A DNA stretch of 64,000 bases from an uncultured bacterium (GCA_900551245.1 URVC01000015.1:11252-75251); one strand, 5' to 3'; positions 24,183 to 34,554 are shown, counted from the stretch's first letter. Notes: a model not told the origin generated them from the sequence alone. Translations and numbers: made by a program.

Positions 24183-25169
24183 ATGTATTGTCCCGCAGAA
24201 AATCGTTATGAAACCATGCCCTACCGCCGTTGCGGCCGCAGCGGACTGCGCCTGCCCGCCGTCTCGCTCGGCATGTGGCACAACTTCGGCAGTGTCGACG
24301 TTTATGAAAACGCCCGGAAGATGGCGCAGACCGCGTTCGATCTCGGGATCACCCACTTCGATCTGGCCAACAACTACGGTCCGGAACCGGGGTCGGCGGA
24401 GATCACCTTCGGCCGGATTCTCCGGCAGGATCTGGCGCCCTACCGCGACGAACTCATCATTTCAAGCAAGGCGGGCTACTACATGTGGCCGGGCCCCTAC
24501 GGGGAGTGGGGGTCGCGCAAGAACCTGATCGCCAGCTGTGATCAGAGTCTCCGGCGGCTCGGCGTCGATTACGTCGACATCTTCTATCACCACCGGCCCG
24601 ACCCGGATACGCCGGTGGAGGAGTCGATGGAGGCGCTGGATTTCATCGTCCGTTCCGGACGGGCGCTTTACGTCGGAATCTCCAACTATCCGCCGGAAGC
24701 GGCCCGCCGGGCGATTGCGGTCCTGCGCAAACTGCGTACCCCCTTCGTCCTCCACCAGATCTGCTGCAATCTGCTCAACCGGGCGCATGAAGAGCAGGGC
24801 TCCTTCCGGCTGCTGGAAAAGGAGAAGGTGGGCGGAATCGTCTTCTCGCCGCTGGCGCAGGGGTTGTTGAGCGACCGCTATCTGGATGGGATTCCGGCGG
24901 ATTCGCGTGCGGCGCGCAACGGTTTCCTGAAAAGTTCCTCGATCACGCCGGAGGTGCTTGCCAAGGTGCGGGCTCTGAAGGAGATCGCGGCCTCCCGCGG
25001 GCAGACGCTCTCCGGGATGGCGATTGCCTGGGTTCTGCATCTGCCGGGGGTGGCTTCAGCGCTGGTCGGCGCGAGCCGTCCGGAGCAGATCCGCGAGACG
25101 GTCGCCGGGTTGAACCACCTGGAGTTCACGCCCGAAGAGCTGGCCCGGATCGACGCCGCGCTGGCGTAG
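24183..25169 (+). CDS. Aldo/keto reductase (YghZ-like, NADPH-dependent)
   Basis: A 328-residue TIM-barrel oxidoreductase. ATG 24183 follows GAAAGGA by 8 bases. The catalytic tetrad is visible: Asp and Tyr in FDLANNYGPEPGSAE, Lys in IISSKAGYYMW, His in IFYHHRPDP. VGISNY and the late SALVGASRPEQI build the cofactor site. The YMWPGPYGEWGSRKNL loop matches the YghZ/GAP-reductase subgroup that reduces aldehydes such as glyceraldehyde 3-phosphate or methylglyoxal. It lies 58 bases after the PHP gene and may end that operon. Confidence 0.9.
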   Translation: MYCPAENRYETMPYRRCGRSGLRLPAVSLGMWHNFGSVDVYENARKMAQTAFDLGITHFDLANNYGPEPGSAEITFGRILRQDLAPYRDELIISSKAGYYMWPGPYGEWGSRKNLIASCDQSLRRLGVDYVDIFYHHRPDPDTPVEESMEALDFIVRSGRALYVGISNYPPEAARRAIAVLRKLRTPFVLHQICCNLLNRAHEEQGSFRLLEKEKVGGIVFSPLAQGLLSDRYLDGIPADSRAARNGFLKSSSITPEVLAKVRALKEIAASRGQTLSGMAIAWVLHLPGVASALVGASRPEQIRETVAGLNHLEFTPEELARIDAALA

Positions 25170-25191
25170 TTGAAGGACGTTTGCGCTTCTC

Positions 25192-26343
25192 TCAGAGGAC
25201 CGGAGGATTCTTTTCCAGTTGCTCCAGAATCTTCCGGTTGTTTTCCCGTACCATCTCTACTGTGCGGATTCTGCCTTCACCAGCAGCCATTTTGCGGACC
25301 ATCTGGTCATTGACTGGCGGGACGAAGTGGATCAGGTCCTTGTAACGGTCGGGATTGGTGATGACGTCGAAATCGGCCTGAAAATCGAAAAGCTCCACAT
25401 TGGGGAATGCAAGCAGTTTTTCGGCGATTTTCTCTCTCGTCTCCAATGCCGGAATAAGTTGACCGGTTTGAAGAGATTCCGCCAGATAGAAGATGGAATA
25501 GGGCGGGAAGTAGAAGAGAAAGCGGATCTCCGGATGGCGGCTGACCGAATCCAGGATGTTTTTTCGGAAACTGGTTTCAAAATTCTGTATCTTCTCCGGC
25601 TGGAACGGTTTCGGTCGGAAATGGTTCCGGTTGAACTCCCGCTTCAGGCGGGCGGCTCCGAATTTCATCAGATCGGCACGGTAGTCACCGGCATACATCA
25701 GATCCCGGTTCTGGTAATCTGCCCAGCTGGACTTGCTTTTCAGGAAAATTCGACGGAGATTTTTGCAGTATTCATTCCAGATGTCGAAATTCCACCAGTA
25801 GCGGCAGTCGGGGAAGCCCGGCGGGTCGTAGAGAAATCCGGGCAGCTCGGTTTTGTGTTGGTCAGCCGGGTTGAAATATGCGGGGATCTCCAGACTTTGA
25901 ATCACAGCCTTCAGTGAATCTCGGCGCGCCTCCAGCGCCATATCCAGAAAGACCTTCCCGGTTGCCCAGAAGCAACCGGAGGCGGTTGCTTTAACTGGCG
26001 AAAGTTTCAGCTGGTCCCGGAACTCTTTCAAATTGAAATTCTGCGATGTGCTGCTGCCGATGATGAGCGAATCATATTGCTCGTGGCGAAGCATTCCGGG
26101 GATTGTCTCGTAGTCCATGATGTAGAGGGTAGGGCCCAGGCGATGTGCATAGCGCATACACGGATCGATCGTGATCGTAAGCAACGCTCCCGCCACCAGA
26201 ATTCCGGCAAAACAGAAGAGGACAAGTTTTATCCAGCGGCCGGCACGGATCGGTGAACAGAAGAATGCCGTAACCACCGGCGGCAGAAGCCGCTGTATCG
26301 CCGGGATCAGATTGTCGGTTAGTTGGAACATTTTATCCTGCAT
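25192..26343 (-). CDS. SGNH-like membrane-anchored partner of the MBOAT acyltransferase (AlgX/AlgJ-like)
   Basis: A 383-residue protein with one N-terminal membrane helix (about residues 38-58) and a large extracytoplasmic domain. IIGSSTSQN (Ser97-Ser100 region) and a late DLIH (Asp336/His339) have the spacing of the Ser and DxxH blocks of SGNH-fold acetyl-transfer proteins. It lies one base after the MBOAT gene on the same strand, the usual arrangement for two-part O-acetylation of an exported polymer. The first ATG (26343) has no clear ribosome site; the second (26331) has AGGA just upstream. The acetylated polymer is not evident. Confidence 0.72.
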   Translation of the reverse strand: MQDKMFQLTDNLIPAIQRLLPPVVTAFFCSPIRAGRWIKLVLFCFAGILVAGALLTITIDPCMRYAHRLGPTLYIMDYETIPGMLRHEQYDSLIIGSSTSQNFNLKEFRDQLKLSPVKATASGCFWATGKVFLDMALEARRDSLKAVIQSLEIPAYFNPADQHKTELPGFLYDPPGFPDCRYWWNFDIWNEYCKNLRRIFLKSKSSWADYQNRDLMYAGDYRADLMKFGAARLKREFNRNHFRPKPFQPEKIQNFETSFRKNILDSVSRHPEIRFLFYFPPYSIFYLAESLQTGQLIPALETREKIAEKLLAFPNVELFDFQADFDVITNPDRYKDLIHFVPPVNDQMVRKMAAGEGRIRTVEMVRENNRKILEQLEKNPPVL

Positions 26344-26344
26344 T

Positions 26345-27751
26345 TCAGAAATTGAAGTAGATGAACGGACTCAGGCGGGCCATGGAAAAACAGGAGGCGG
26401 TCAGCAGCAGAATCGTGATGACTGCATTGAACGCGGTCGGCCGGAAAAATCGCTGTCGTTCCACCGCGTTGGGCAAAAACCAGATGATGCACAGCGTCAG
26501 AAGATAGAGTACCAACGTGTTACTCGAGCGTTCCAATGGCCCGCGAAGCCACTCTTCCAGCGAGAATGAAAACATGCCGCGATAGATTTTCTCTGCCTGT
26601 GCCGGCGTTTCCGCCCGAAAGATCACCCAGGTTATGACCAGAAACAGAAACGTGAGAATTCTGCCGCAGAAGGTCGGCATGGGGGGGAGGTTCAGATCCT
26701 TGCGGAGCCGGCAGAGCGTGACTGCGATGCCGTGAAGAAATCCCCAGAGAATAAACAGCCAGCCGGCGCCGTGCCAGAGTCCACTCAGCAGAAAAGTAAT
26801 TATCATATTCATGCAGGTGCGTGCAATTCCGCAACGGCTTCCGCCCAGAGGATAGTAGAGGTATTCCGCCAGGAAGCGCCCGAGCGTGATGTGCCAGCGG
26901 TGCCAGAAATCGTGAACACTTGTCGCCTTGTAGGGAGAGTTGAAATTCTGTGGAATTTGAATATTGAACATCAAACCCAGCCCGATGGCCATGTCGCAGT
27001 ATCCGCTGAAATCGAAATAGATCTGCAACGTGTAGCCGATGGCGGCTCCCCAGGCATCGACTGGGAGGAGCGCGTCGGCGGAATTCCAGGCCGGATCGAT
27101 GGTCCGTGCCAGCAGGTCGGCGATCAGCAATTTTTTTGCCAAGCCGATGGCGAACAGGCGGAGACCGCCGGCAAAATTGTCGGAATTCCACTTAAGATTG
27201 TTCGGGTCATGAAATTGCGGCATTATTTCTCCCGGTAACACGATGGGGCCGGCGATTAATTGCGGGAAGAACGATACGAAGAGTGCATAGGTCAAAAATG
27301 AGTAATTGTTGGCGAGTTTCCCTTTGTAGACGTCCACCAGATAGGCAACCTGCTGGAAAGTGAAGAAACTGATTCCCAGCGGGAGTAAAATGTGCAACAG
27401 CGGATAATCGGTGGAAAAGAGGCGGTTGAGATTAGCTATGAAAAAATCGGTATATTTAAAGTATCCGAGCAACAGAAGATTGCCGGCGATCGACACGACT
27501 GCCGTCAGGAGCCGGATTATTCGTTTTTCCTGCGGGAGGTTTTGAAGCAGTCGGCCGAACCCGAAGTTCCATAGAATCGAGAGAAGAAGCAGCAGGCCGT
27601 AGAGATAGTTGAACCAACCATAAAAGACAAAACATGCCGCGAGCAGGAAAAGCCTGCTTAACATCCCCTTATGCCATCGACTGAGAAGAAAATATCCGGC
27701 AAGAACGCACGGCAAAAAGAATAGAAGAAAAATGTGAGAAGAAAACAGCAT
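26345..27751 (-). CDS. MBOAT-family O-acyltransferase (AlgI/DltB-like)
   Basis: A 468-residue polytopic protein that moves acyl groups, usually acetyl, across the inner membrane for export to a glycan partner. FFPQLIAGPI (residues 161-170), DFWHRWHITLGRF (281-293) and the catalytic-His motif LSGLWHGAGW (His327) are all intact. Length matches AlgI (about 470-520). The partner follows immediately. The 5' leader is very AT-rich with a promoter at 27814-27841. No polymer synthesis genes are next to it; the nearest glycan cassette is at 53-58 kb. Confidence 0.92.
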   Translation of the reverse strand: MLFSSHIFLLFFLPCVLAGYFLLSRWHKGMLSRLFLLAACFVFYGWFNYLYGLLLLLSILWNFGFGRLLQNLPQEKRIIRLLTAVVSIAGNLLLLGYFKYTDFFIANLNRLFSTDYPLLHILLPLGISFFTFQQVAYLVDVYKGKLANNYSFLTYALFVSFFPQLIAGPIVLPGEIMPQFHDPNNLKWNSDNFAGGLRLFAIGLAKKLLIADLLARTIDPAWNSADALLPVDAWGAAIGYTLQIYFDFSGYCDMAIGLGLMFNIQIPQNFNSPYKATSVHDFWHRWHITLGRFLAEYLYYPLGGSRCGIARTCMNMIITFLLSGLWHGAGWLFILWGFLHGIAVTLCRLRKDLNLPPMPTFCGRILTFLFLVITWVIFRAETPAQAEKIYRGMFSFSLEEWLRGPLERSSNTLVLYLLTLCIIWFLPNAVERQRFFRPTAFNAVITILLLTASCFSMARLSPFIYFNF

Positions 27752-27813
27752 TTCGCTCTTTCTGAATTTACGGTCAAGTATTCGTTTCCCCTGAATTATT
27801 TAATAAAATATAT

Positions 27814-27841
27814 AATATATATAGATCCTTCTGTTTTTCAA
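27814..27841 (-). promoter_or_regulatory. Promoter of the MBOAT operon
   Basis: On the minus strand TTGAAA (27841-27836), 16 bases, TATATT (27819-27814), in a strongly AT-rich 163-base gap. Overlapping TA repeats allow other -10 choices. Confidence 0.45.
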
Positions 27842-27914
27842 GAAAAATGAAAAGAATAAGAGCCTTGTGGGACTAGGCTGTCGAAAGCTGGAGTCCTGGA
27901 AGAAAAAACTGTTT

Positions 27915-29282
<1,368 letters not shown>

Positions 29283-29314
29283 GGGGCGTGTTCCTTTTTG
29301 GCGGTTTCGGGTTT

Positions 29315-30028
29315 TCAGCATGTTCCGGCCTGCCCGTCCGGCGGGTTCCGGTGGGTGGCGAGGTGGCGGCGCATGGTCCGCTGAATCGTCTCCGGATCGC
29401 GGGTGGCGATTGCGGCGAGCAGATCCCGGTGGGTGCACTGTTCCGGATCGTCGAACCGCCGGGTGAACCGGCTCGAGGCATTCTGGAGGCGGGTTTCGAA
29501 ATCGGTGAAAAACTGCAGCAGAATCTTCTGAAACGCCGCCAGCGACCGGCAGCGCGTCGCCTGATAGATGCGCGAATGAAAGTGGTAGTCGCACTCCAGA
29601 AAGCGACGGTAGTCGGCGGGATCGGCCTCCTCCTCCCGGACGATTTTCTCCAGGTCGGCGAGATCCTCCTCCGTCAGCTGTTCGGCGAGCATGTCGGCGA
29701 GTCCAAGTTCGATCGCCAGCCGGAGCCGGAAGAAATCCTTCTGCTCCTCCTCGTCGAGGAACGCCGGATCGATCACCTTGGCGACCGTTTCGAAGATCGA
29801 CGGGCGGCCGACCACCATGCCGCGCCGTTTTCTCGATTCGATGAACCCCATCATCCGGAGGCGGCTGAGCGCTTCGCGGACGATGGTCCGGCTGATATGA
29901 AATTTCTCCGCCAGCTCCTCCTCCATCGGGAGCCGGTCGCCGGGGCGGAACCGGTTTTCCCGCAGATAGTGAAAGATCTCTCTTTCGGCGATGTCGGTCA
30001 AGGATTCGCGGCGCGCGTTCTCTTCCAT
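29315..30028 (-). CDS. GntR-family regulator with FCD ligand domain (FadR subfamily)
   Basis: A 237-residue regulator. Residues 10-75 are the winged helix (GDRLPMEEELAEKFHISRT, REALSRLRMMGFIESR). Residues about 95-225 are the all-helical FCD domain, with RLRLAIELGLA, DYHFHSRIYQATR and HRDLLAAIATRD carrying the expected Asp/His metal ligands. The ligand is probably a small organic acid or sugar acid. It precedes the FAD oxidoreductase in the same transcript, and a palindrome overlaps its promoter. Confidence 0.9.
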   Translation of the reverse strand: MEENARRESLTDIAEREIFHYLRENRFRPGDRLPMEEELAEKFHISRTIVREALSRLRMMGFIESRKRRGMVVGRPSIFETVAKVIDPAFLDEEEQKDFFRLRLAIELGLADMLAEQLTEEDLADLEKIVREEEADPADYRRFLECDYHFHSRIYQATRCRSLAAFQKILLQFFTDFETRLQNASSRFTRRFDDPEQCTHRDLLAAIATRDPETIQRTMRRHLATHRNPPDGQAGTC

Positions 30029-30064
30029 TGGCTTCTCCCGTTCCCTGTTTCCTCCTTCTGTTTC

Positions 30065-30108
30065 AATATAACACCATTCCGGGGAAAGGTCAATATGTAC
30101 TACATATT
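30065..30108 (-). promoter_or_regulatory. Promoter and GntR operator for the GntR-FAD operon
   Basis: On the minus strand TTGACC (30093-30088), 17 bases, TATATT (30070-30065). A 17-base palindrome with one central base, AATATGTACTACATATT (30092-30108), overlaps the -35 box. Its core GT-N3-AC matches the FadR-subfamily half-site pattern, so self-repression is likely. Confidence 0.65.
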
Positions 30109-30166
30109 ATCGCGGCAAAAAAAATCCGCCTCAGGAGAAGGGAAGCGGAATTCGGGAATTCAGACG

Positions 30167-31153
30167 TCAGGCGCCGGTGACGGGCGGCATGTCGAGCATG
30201 GTGAGCAGGCCGGAACGGGATTCGGCGGCGATGGCGCGGGCCGCGTTGAGGACGATGGCGCAGGTGCCGAGGTCGCCGTTGACTCCGCCGCGGATGACGC
30301 TGTCGAGTTCGGGGGTGCCGCAGAGGTGAACGCGGTCGGTCGAACCGGGTTCGCCGATGGCGGCGACGAACTCCATGCGGATGAATTCGCGGCCGTCGCA
30401 GATTCCGAGGCCGAGCTGGCGGACGCCGCGGGCGCACCCCTGCCGGACCGGAACCGCGCCGGGAATGGCGAGATCCTCTTCCGCGATCACCGGCTCGATG
30501 GTTTCGGTGACGGCGTCGAGTTTCCGGCCGAGGGCGGTGCCGAGGAAATAGACCGATTCGGGCAGGCCGACGTGGCGGAGGCGCCCGGCGAGCTTCTCTG
30601 TTTCGAACTCCGCCAGGGTGAGCCCGGCGCCGATCTTCTTCTGGAACGCCGGACGGCGGGGGGAGGCGTCCTGAATGCGCTGGATGTGGACATGGGTGAT
30701 CTCCCCGGTGAGGCCGGAGAGCACCGCCGCGCGGTAGTCCATCAGAAATCCGGGGTTGATGCCGACCGGGAGAACCGGCACGCCGGCCGAGCGGGCGGCC
30801 TGATCGATTTTCGTCGCCGCCGCTTCGTGGAGTGGCCAGGGGTAGAAGAGCTCCTCGCAGGTGGTGACGGCGGGGATTCCGGCCCGGGCGAGTTCGACCA
30901 GCGTGTCGGCGCAGGCGTCGGCGCGGGAGACGGTGGTGACGGCGGCGACGTCGGCGGCGATTCCCTCCGGCGAGGTGGAAACGGCGATGCCGCAGGGGGG
31001 GCACCCGGCGACAGTTCCGGCGTCGGCGCCGGTGAGTTCAGGGGCGAGGTCGATGACGCCGGCGAGTTCGAATTCGGGACGGCGCAGCAGGGTTCGGTAA
31101 AGCATCCGGCCGATCTGGCCGAAGCCGCACAACAGGATTCTGGTTTTCTTCAT
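30167..31153 (-). CDS. DapB-like / 2,4-diaminopentanoate-dehydrogenase-like NAD(P)-dependent dehydrogenase
   Basis: A 328-residue protein with an N-terminal Rossmann domain (RILLCGFGQIGRMLYRTLL) and VTTVSRADACADTL, then VPVLPVGINPGFLMDYR and ITHVHIQRIQDAS typical of the DapB-N/Ord family that reduces or deaminates amino acid derivatives. ATG 31153 has GGGAG 12 bases upstream; an earlier ATG at 31198 lacks a ribosome site. True DapB is about 270 residues, so this is more likely a relative acting on another substrate. It lies 138 bases upstream of the GntR gene, which has its own promoter. Confidence 0.75.
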   Translation of the reverse strand: MKKTRILLCGFGQIGRMLYRTLLRRPEFELAGVIDLAPELTGADAGTVAGCPPCGIAVSTSPEGIAADVAAVTTVSRADACADTLVELARAGIPAVTTCEELFYPWPLHEAAATKIDQAARSAGVPVLPVGINPGFLMDYRAAVLSGLTGEITHVHIQRIQDASPRRPAFQKKIGAGLTLAEFETEKLAGRLRHVGLPESVYFLGTALGRKLDAVTETIEPVIAEEDLAIPGAVPVRQGCARGVRQLGLGICDGREFIRMEFVAAIGEPGSTDRVHLCGTPELDSVIRGGVNGDLGTCAIVLNAARAIAAESRSGLLTMLDMPPVTGA

Positions 31154-31257
31154 CGGTGAAAGTTTCTCCCGGGGTTTTGCATATGCGTAATGTTCCATGA
31201 TTCCGGGATGAAATCAAATCGAAAAGTGGAAAAAAACAGTTTTTCCTGTCGGAATAT

Positions 31258-31286
31258 TTGAAAAGTTCCGGTTGGGGGATTATTTT
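31258..31286 (+). promoter_or_regulatory. Probable rpsO promoter
   Basis: TTGAAA (31258-31263), 17 bases, TATTTT (31281-31286), about 90 bases before the rpsO ATG. The leader is long enough for S15 self-control, but no structure was confirmed. Confidence 0.45.
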
Positions 31287-31377
31287 AATAAAATCGACGC
31301 AACGGTTCAGGCGGTTGCCGTTTCTCTGTCCGGAACGGACCGGCTGCCGAACACGCAACCAGTGAAAGGATGAAAAG

Positions 31378-31647
31378 ATGGACAAGGCCCAGAGAACTGA
31401 GATCATCAACAAGTTTGCCCGCAAGGAAGGCGACACCGGTTCGCCGGAAGTGCAGATTGCGCTGCTCAGCGGCCGCATCAGCGAGCTGACCGAGCACCTG
31501 AAGGCGAACCCGAAGGATCACAGCACCCGCCGCGGACTGCTGGCGATGGTGAGTTTGCGCAAGAAGCTGCTCAGCTATCTTGCCCGTGAGAATCGCGCCA
31601 AGTATCTGGAGATCACCGACGCGCTCGGCATCCGCCGCGCCAGGTAA
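31378..31647 (+). CDS. rpsO: 30S ribosomal protein S15
   Basis: An 89-residue protein, exact family length. The segment GDTGSPEVQIALLSGRI, then LKANPKDHSTRRGLLAMV and RKKLLSYL are the universal S15 blocks that bind 16S rRNA helices 20-22. It is monocistronic here, with an intrinsic terminator 28 bases after the stop; pnp, its usual neighbour, is absent. Confidence 0.99.
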   Translation: MDKAQRTEIINKFARKEGDTGSPEVQIALLSGRISELTEHLKANPKDHSTRRGLLAMVSLRKKLLSYLARENRAKYLEITDALGIRRAR

Positions 31648-31674
31648 TCGGCAGATCCAGCGAGACGGAGACAG

Positions 31675-31715
31675 GGACCGGAGGAAGCAAGTTTCTCCGG
31701 TCCTTGTTTTTTTTT
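31675..31715 (+). terminator. Intrinsic terminator of rpsO
   Basis: GGACCGGAG (31675-31683) pairs perfectly with CTCCGGTCC (31695-31703), followed by TTG and nine T residues. Confidence 0.9.
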
Positions 31716-31823
31716 CGGCAGGCGATGGGGGTACACGCAACCTCCGGGGGGCTCTGTATGGAACTCTCGCCGTGGCGGATGCGGAAAAAACGGCGCATGA
31801 AGCGGTCCGGCCGGGAATCCGGA

Positions 31824-32732
31824 TCACTCTGCCGGCCGGAGAGGCTCCCCGCGCCGTTCGCTACTTCGCCGGCCCGCTGCACGGTAGGCGCGGGGCGAGA
31901 GCTGGAAGGTTGCGGAAAAGCTCTTGGCCAGATAGTTGCTGTCGCAGAAGCCGCACAGGACGGCGATGCGGGATACCGGGAGATCCGTTTCCCGCAACAG
32001 TGTTGCCGCCCGGTCGAGCCGCAGACGGTTCAAACTGGCGATCGGGCTGCGCCCCATGCGCTGTCGAAAAAGCCGGGTCAATGTGGAAACTGAGATGTCT
32101 GCGGCGTCGGCCAGTTCCTGTAGCGTGAGGCGGCGCGAATAGTTTTCCCGGCAGAAGCGCAGTACCCGGCTGATTTTGAATGTTTCGTTTTCCCGGGCGG
32201 CCTCCGGTGCGGAAAAGGTGCGGCAGATCAGGGCGAGGAGCTGAAAGAAAAGCAGTTTGGTGATGAATCTCCACCCCGGAGCTTTGCGCAACGCCTCCTG
32301 CTCCATCTGCAGGATGAATTCGGCGGCGCGGGAAAAATTCTCCTGGGTGAGCGTAAGATGCCGCCGGTGTACCCCCGGAAACGATTTATCCGCCTCAAAC
32401 AGGACATAATATCCGAGCATCGCATGCAGCTCCTCGAATTCGGCGGGGAACTCTTCGCGCAGAAAAAGGATGTTGGCGATGGAGAGCTTCTTCAGATTGC
32501 GGTAACTGTGCTCCTGCCGTGGCGGAATCACGAAGACGTCTCCCGGATAAATCGGATACTCCTCCCCGCCCGTCCGATGAAACCCGGTGCCGGAGAGCAC
32601 CAGCACCAGTTCATGAAACTCATGACAGTGTGCGACGTCCGATTCCGCCGTGTCGTAGTCGATTCGCCGCAGAAGCGGATAGCGCCGGTCATCAAAACAC
32701 TCCAGGGTGATAACGATCTCTTTTTCGGCCAT
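31824..32732 (-). CDS. AraC-family regulator with cupin sensor domain (RhaR/RhaS-like)
   Basis: A 302-residue activator. AAAAGGAG lies just before the ATG at 32732. Residues about 25-110 form a cupin-type sugar sensor (HCHEFHELVLVLSGTGFH, IYPGDVFVIPPRQEHSY). Residues about 190-290 hold two helix-turn-helix motifs (LTLQELADAADISVSTLTRLF and LPVSRIAVLCGFCDSNYLAKSF). It is divergent from a GH78-type gene 118 bases away, so it probably activates that gene when its sugar, perhaps rhamnose, is present. Confidence 0.9.
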   Translation of the reverse strand: MAEKEIVITLECFDDRRYPLLRRIDYDTAESDVAHCHEFHELVLVLSGTGFHRTGGEEYPIYPGDVFVIPPRQEHSYRNLKKLSIANILFLREEFPAEFEELHAMLGYYVLFEADKSFPGVHRRHLTLTQENFSRAAEFILQMEQEALRKAPGWRFITKLLFFQLLALICRTFSAPEAARENETFKISRVLRFCRENYSRRLTLQELADAADISVSTLTRLFRQRMGRSPIASLNRLRLDRAATLLRETDLPVSRIAVLCGFCDSNYLAKSFSATFQLSPRAYRAAGRRSSERRGEPLRPAE

Positions 32733-32850
32733 CTTCTGCTCCTTTTAGACGGAATATACCCTTTTATGAGCGGATTATCAAGGTTTTTGCCTGGAAATCT
32801 GTTATATTATCGATATATTTTTTTGTTGAACGCGTACGGGAGAGCAGAAA

Positions 32851-34428
32851 ATGAGTATCTATGCCAACGCGCGGCGGGATGAGCGGATTCGGGAGTATCT
32901 TCCTGTGAAACGGATTTTGTGGCAGTCCGGTTGTTCCGGTGCGGAGATCATGCCGGGAAATCTTGATCTCCAGCCGAGGGTGGCCGGACCGATGTCGAAA
33001 ATACGGATTGCAAAAGGCGGCGGCATATTGTTGGACTTCGGCATTGAACTGCATGGCGGAGTGCGGCTGCTCTGCTGTCGGAAAGGGCGCGCCCGCCTTC
33101 GGTTCGGGGAGTCCGCGAGCGAGGCGATGGGGACTCCCGACCAGGATCACGCGATCCATAACACGGTGCTCGACCTGCCGGCGATGGGAATGCTCGAATA
33201 TGGCAACACCGCCTTCCGGTTTGTGCGGATTGACGCCGTCGGCGGCGCGCTGGAACTGCAGAATGTGATCGCCGTCGCCCTCTACCGGGATCTGGAATGG
33301 ATCGGCAGCTTCGAAAGTTCGGATGAACGGCTGAACCGAATCTGGCAGACCGGCGCCTACACGCTGCTGCTCAATATGCAGGACTACATCTACGACGGCG
33401 CCAAGCGCGACCGGCTGGTCTGGATGGGGGATCTCAATCCGGAAGTGCGCAGCATCCTGGTGGTGTTCGGTTCGATTCCGCTGATTCCGACGACGCTCGA
33501 CTTTCTCCGCGGACACACGCCGCTGCCCGCGGTGATGAACAATATGACCTCCTACAACTTCTGGTGGATCATCACGGTTTATGATTATTATCTGCATTCC
33601 GGGGACCGCGCCTGGCTCGAACAGCAGAAGGAGTATCTGGCGGGCCTGCTCCGGCAGTGTCTTTCGTATGTGACTCCGGATGGAAAAGAGGCGGTGCCCG
33701 GTGACCGTTTTCTCGACTGGCCGAGCCGCCGGAATCCGGTCGCGCTTCATGCCGGACTGCAGGGGTTGCTCTACTGGGCGTTCGGTTGCGGCATCTGGCT
33801 CTGCCGTGAACTCGGAATCGACAGTGCCGATTTCGAAGCGGTCCATCGCCGGATGGCCGAATACATTCCCGACTGCGGTTCCAGCAAGGCCGCTGCCGCC
33901 GTGCAGACGCTCTCCGGACTGGCAGACCGGCGCGATGTGCTTCTGCGCGACCCGTTCCATGGAGTCAGCACCTTCTATGGCTGTTACATGCTGTTCGCAC
34001 AGCCGACCGCTCCGGCCCTGGAGCTGATTCGTCGCTACTGGGGCGGTATGCTCGATTACGGCGCCACCACCTTCTGGGAGGATTTTGATCTGGATTGGCT
34101 CCGGAATACCTCGCCGATCTCAGAACTGCCGGTGTCGGGGCGGGACGATCTGCATGCCGATTTCGGCAATTACTGCTACGTCGGACTGCGTCACAGCCTC
34201 TGTCACGGCTGGGCGGCCGGACCGACCGCATTTCTGAGCGAGCGGCTCGGCGGAATCCGCCGTCTTGAACCGGGGTGCCGCCGCCTGGCAATCCGGCCGG
34301 ATCTGGCAGGACTTGACTATTTGAAACTCTCTTTCCCCACACCGGCGGGAGCGGTGAAGATCGAAGCCGAACGGGGCAGAAAACCGGTAATCGATGCTCC
34401 GGCCGGGGTGACGGTGGTCGAGGAGTAG
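32851..34428 (+). CDS. Alpha-L-rhamnosidase-like glycoside hydrolase (GH78-type)
   Basis: A 525-residue protein, ATG 32851 after GGGAGAG. DGAKRDRLVWMGDL (Asp182 to Asp194) corresponds to the GH78 catalytic signature normally written D-x-x-x-R-x-R-x-x-W-x-G-D; a beta-sandwich region precedes it and an (alpha/alpha)6 barrel follows. The C-terminus (LSFPTPAGAVKIEAERG) resembles the closing domain of rhamnosidases. There is no signal peptide, so it would act inside the cell on imported oligosaccharides. It is shorter than most GH78 enzymes (800-1000). The intergenic region with the AraC gene has a TATATTAT-type -10 but no good -35, as expected for an activated promoter. Confidence 0.8.
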   Translation: MSIYANARRDERIREYLPVKRILWQSGCSGAEIMPGNLDLQPRVAGPMSKIRIAKGGGILLDFGIELHGGVRLLCCRKGRARLRFGESASEAMGTPDQDHAIHNTVLDLPAMGMLEYGNTAFRFVRIDAVGGALELQNVIAVALYRDLEWIGSFESSDERLNRIWQTGAYTLLLNMQDYIYDGAKRDRLVWMGDLNPEVRSILVVFGSIPLIPTTLDFLRGHTPLPAVMNNMTSYNFWWIITVYDYYLHSGDRAWLEQQKEYLAGLLRQCLSYVTPDGKEAVPGDRFLDWPSRRNPVALHAGLQGLLYWAFGCGIWLCRELGIDSADFEAVHRRMAEYIPDCGSSKAAAAVQTLSGLADRRDVLLRDPFHGVSTFYGCYMLFAQPTAPALELIRRYWGGMLDYGATTFWEDFDLDWLRNTSPISELPVSGRDDLHADFGNYCYVGLRHSLCHGWAAGPTAFLSERLGGIRRLEPGCRRLAIRPDLAGLDYLKLSFPTPAGAVKIEAERGRKPVIDAPAGVTVVEE

Positions 34429-34494
34429 AAGGGAGAGTCCTCTGCGTTTTTCCGCCGAACCTCGGCAAAGATGGGAGTTTTTCCCGGAAAAGGA

Positions 34495-34526
34495 TTGACA
34501 AACCCGGACTGTTGCGGCATGTTATA
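34495..34526 (+). promoter_or_regulatory. Probable ilvN promoter with consensus -35
   Basis: A perfect TTGACA at 34495-34500 is followed by weaker -10 candidates: CATGTT at spacing 17, or GTTATA at spacing 20. It is 55-60 bases before the ilvN ATG. Confidence 0.45.
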
Positions 34527-34554
34527 GAAAGTACCAATCAGAGAGGGTGTTCCT

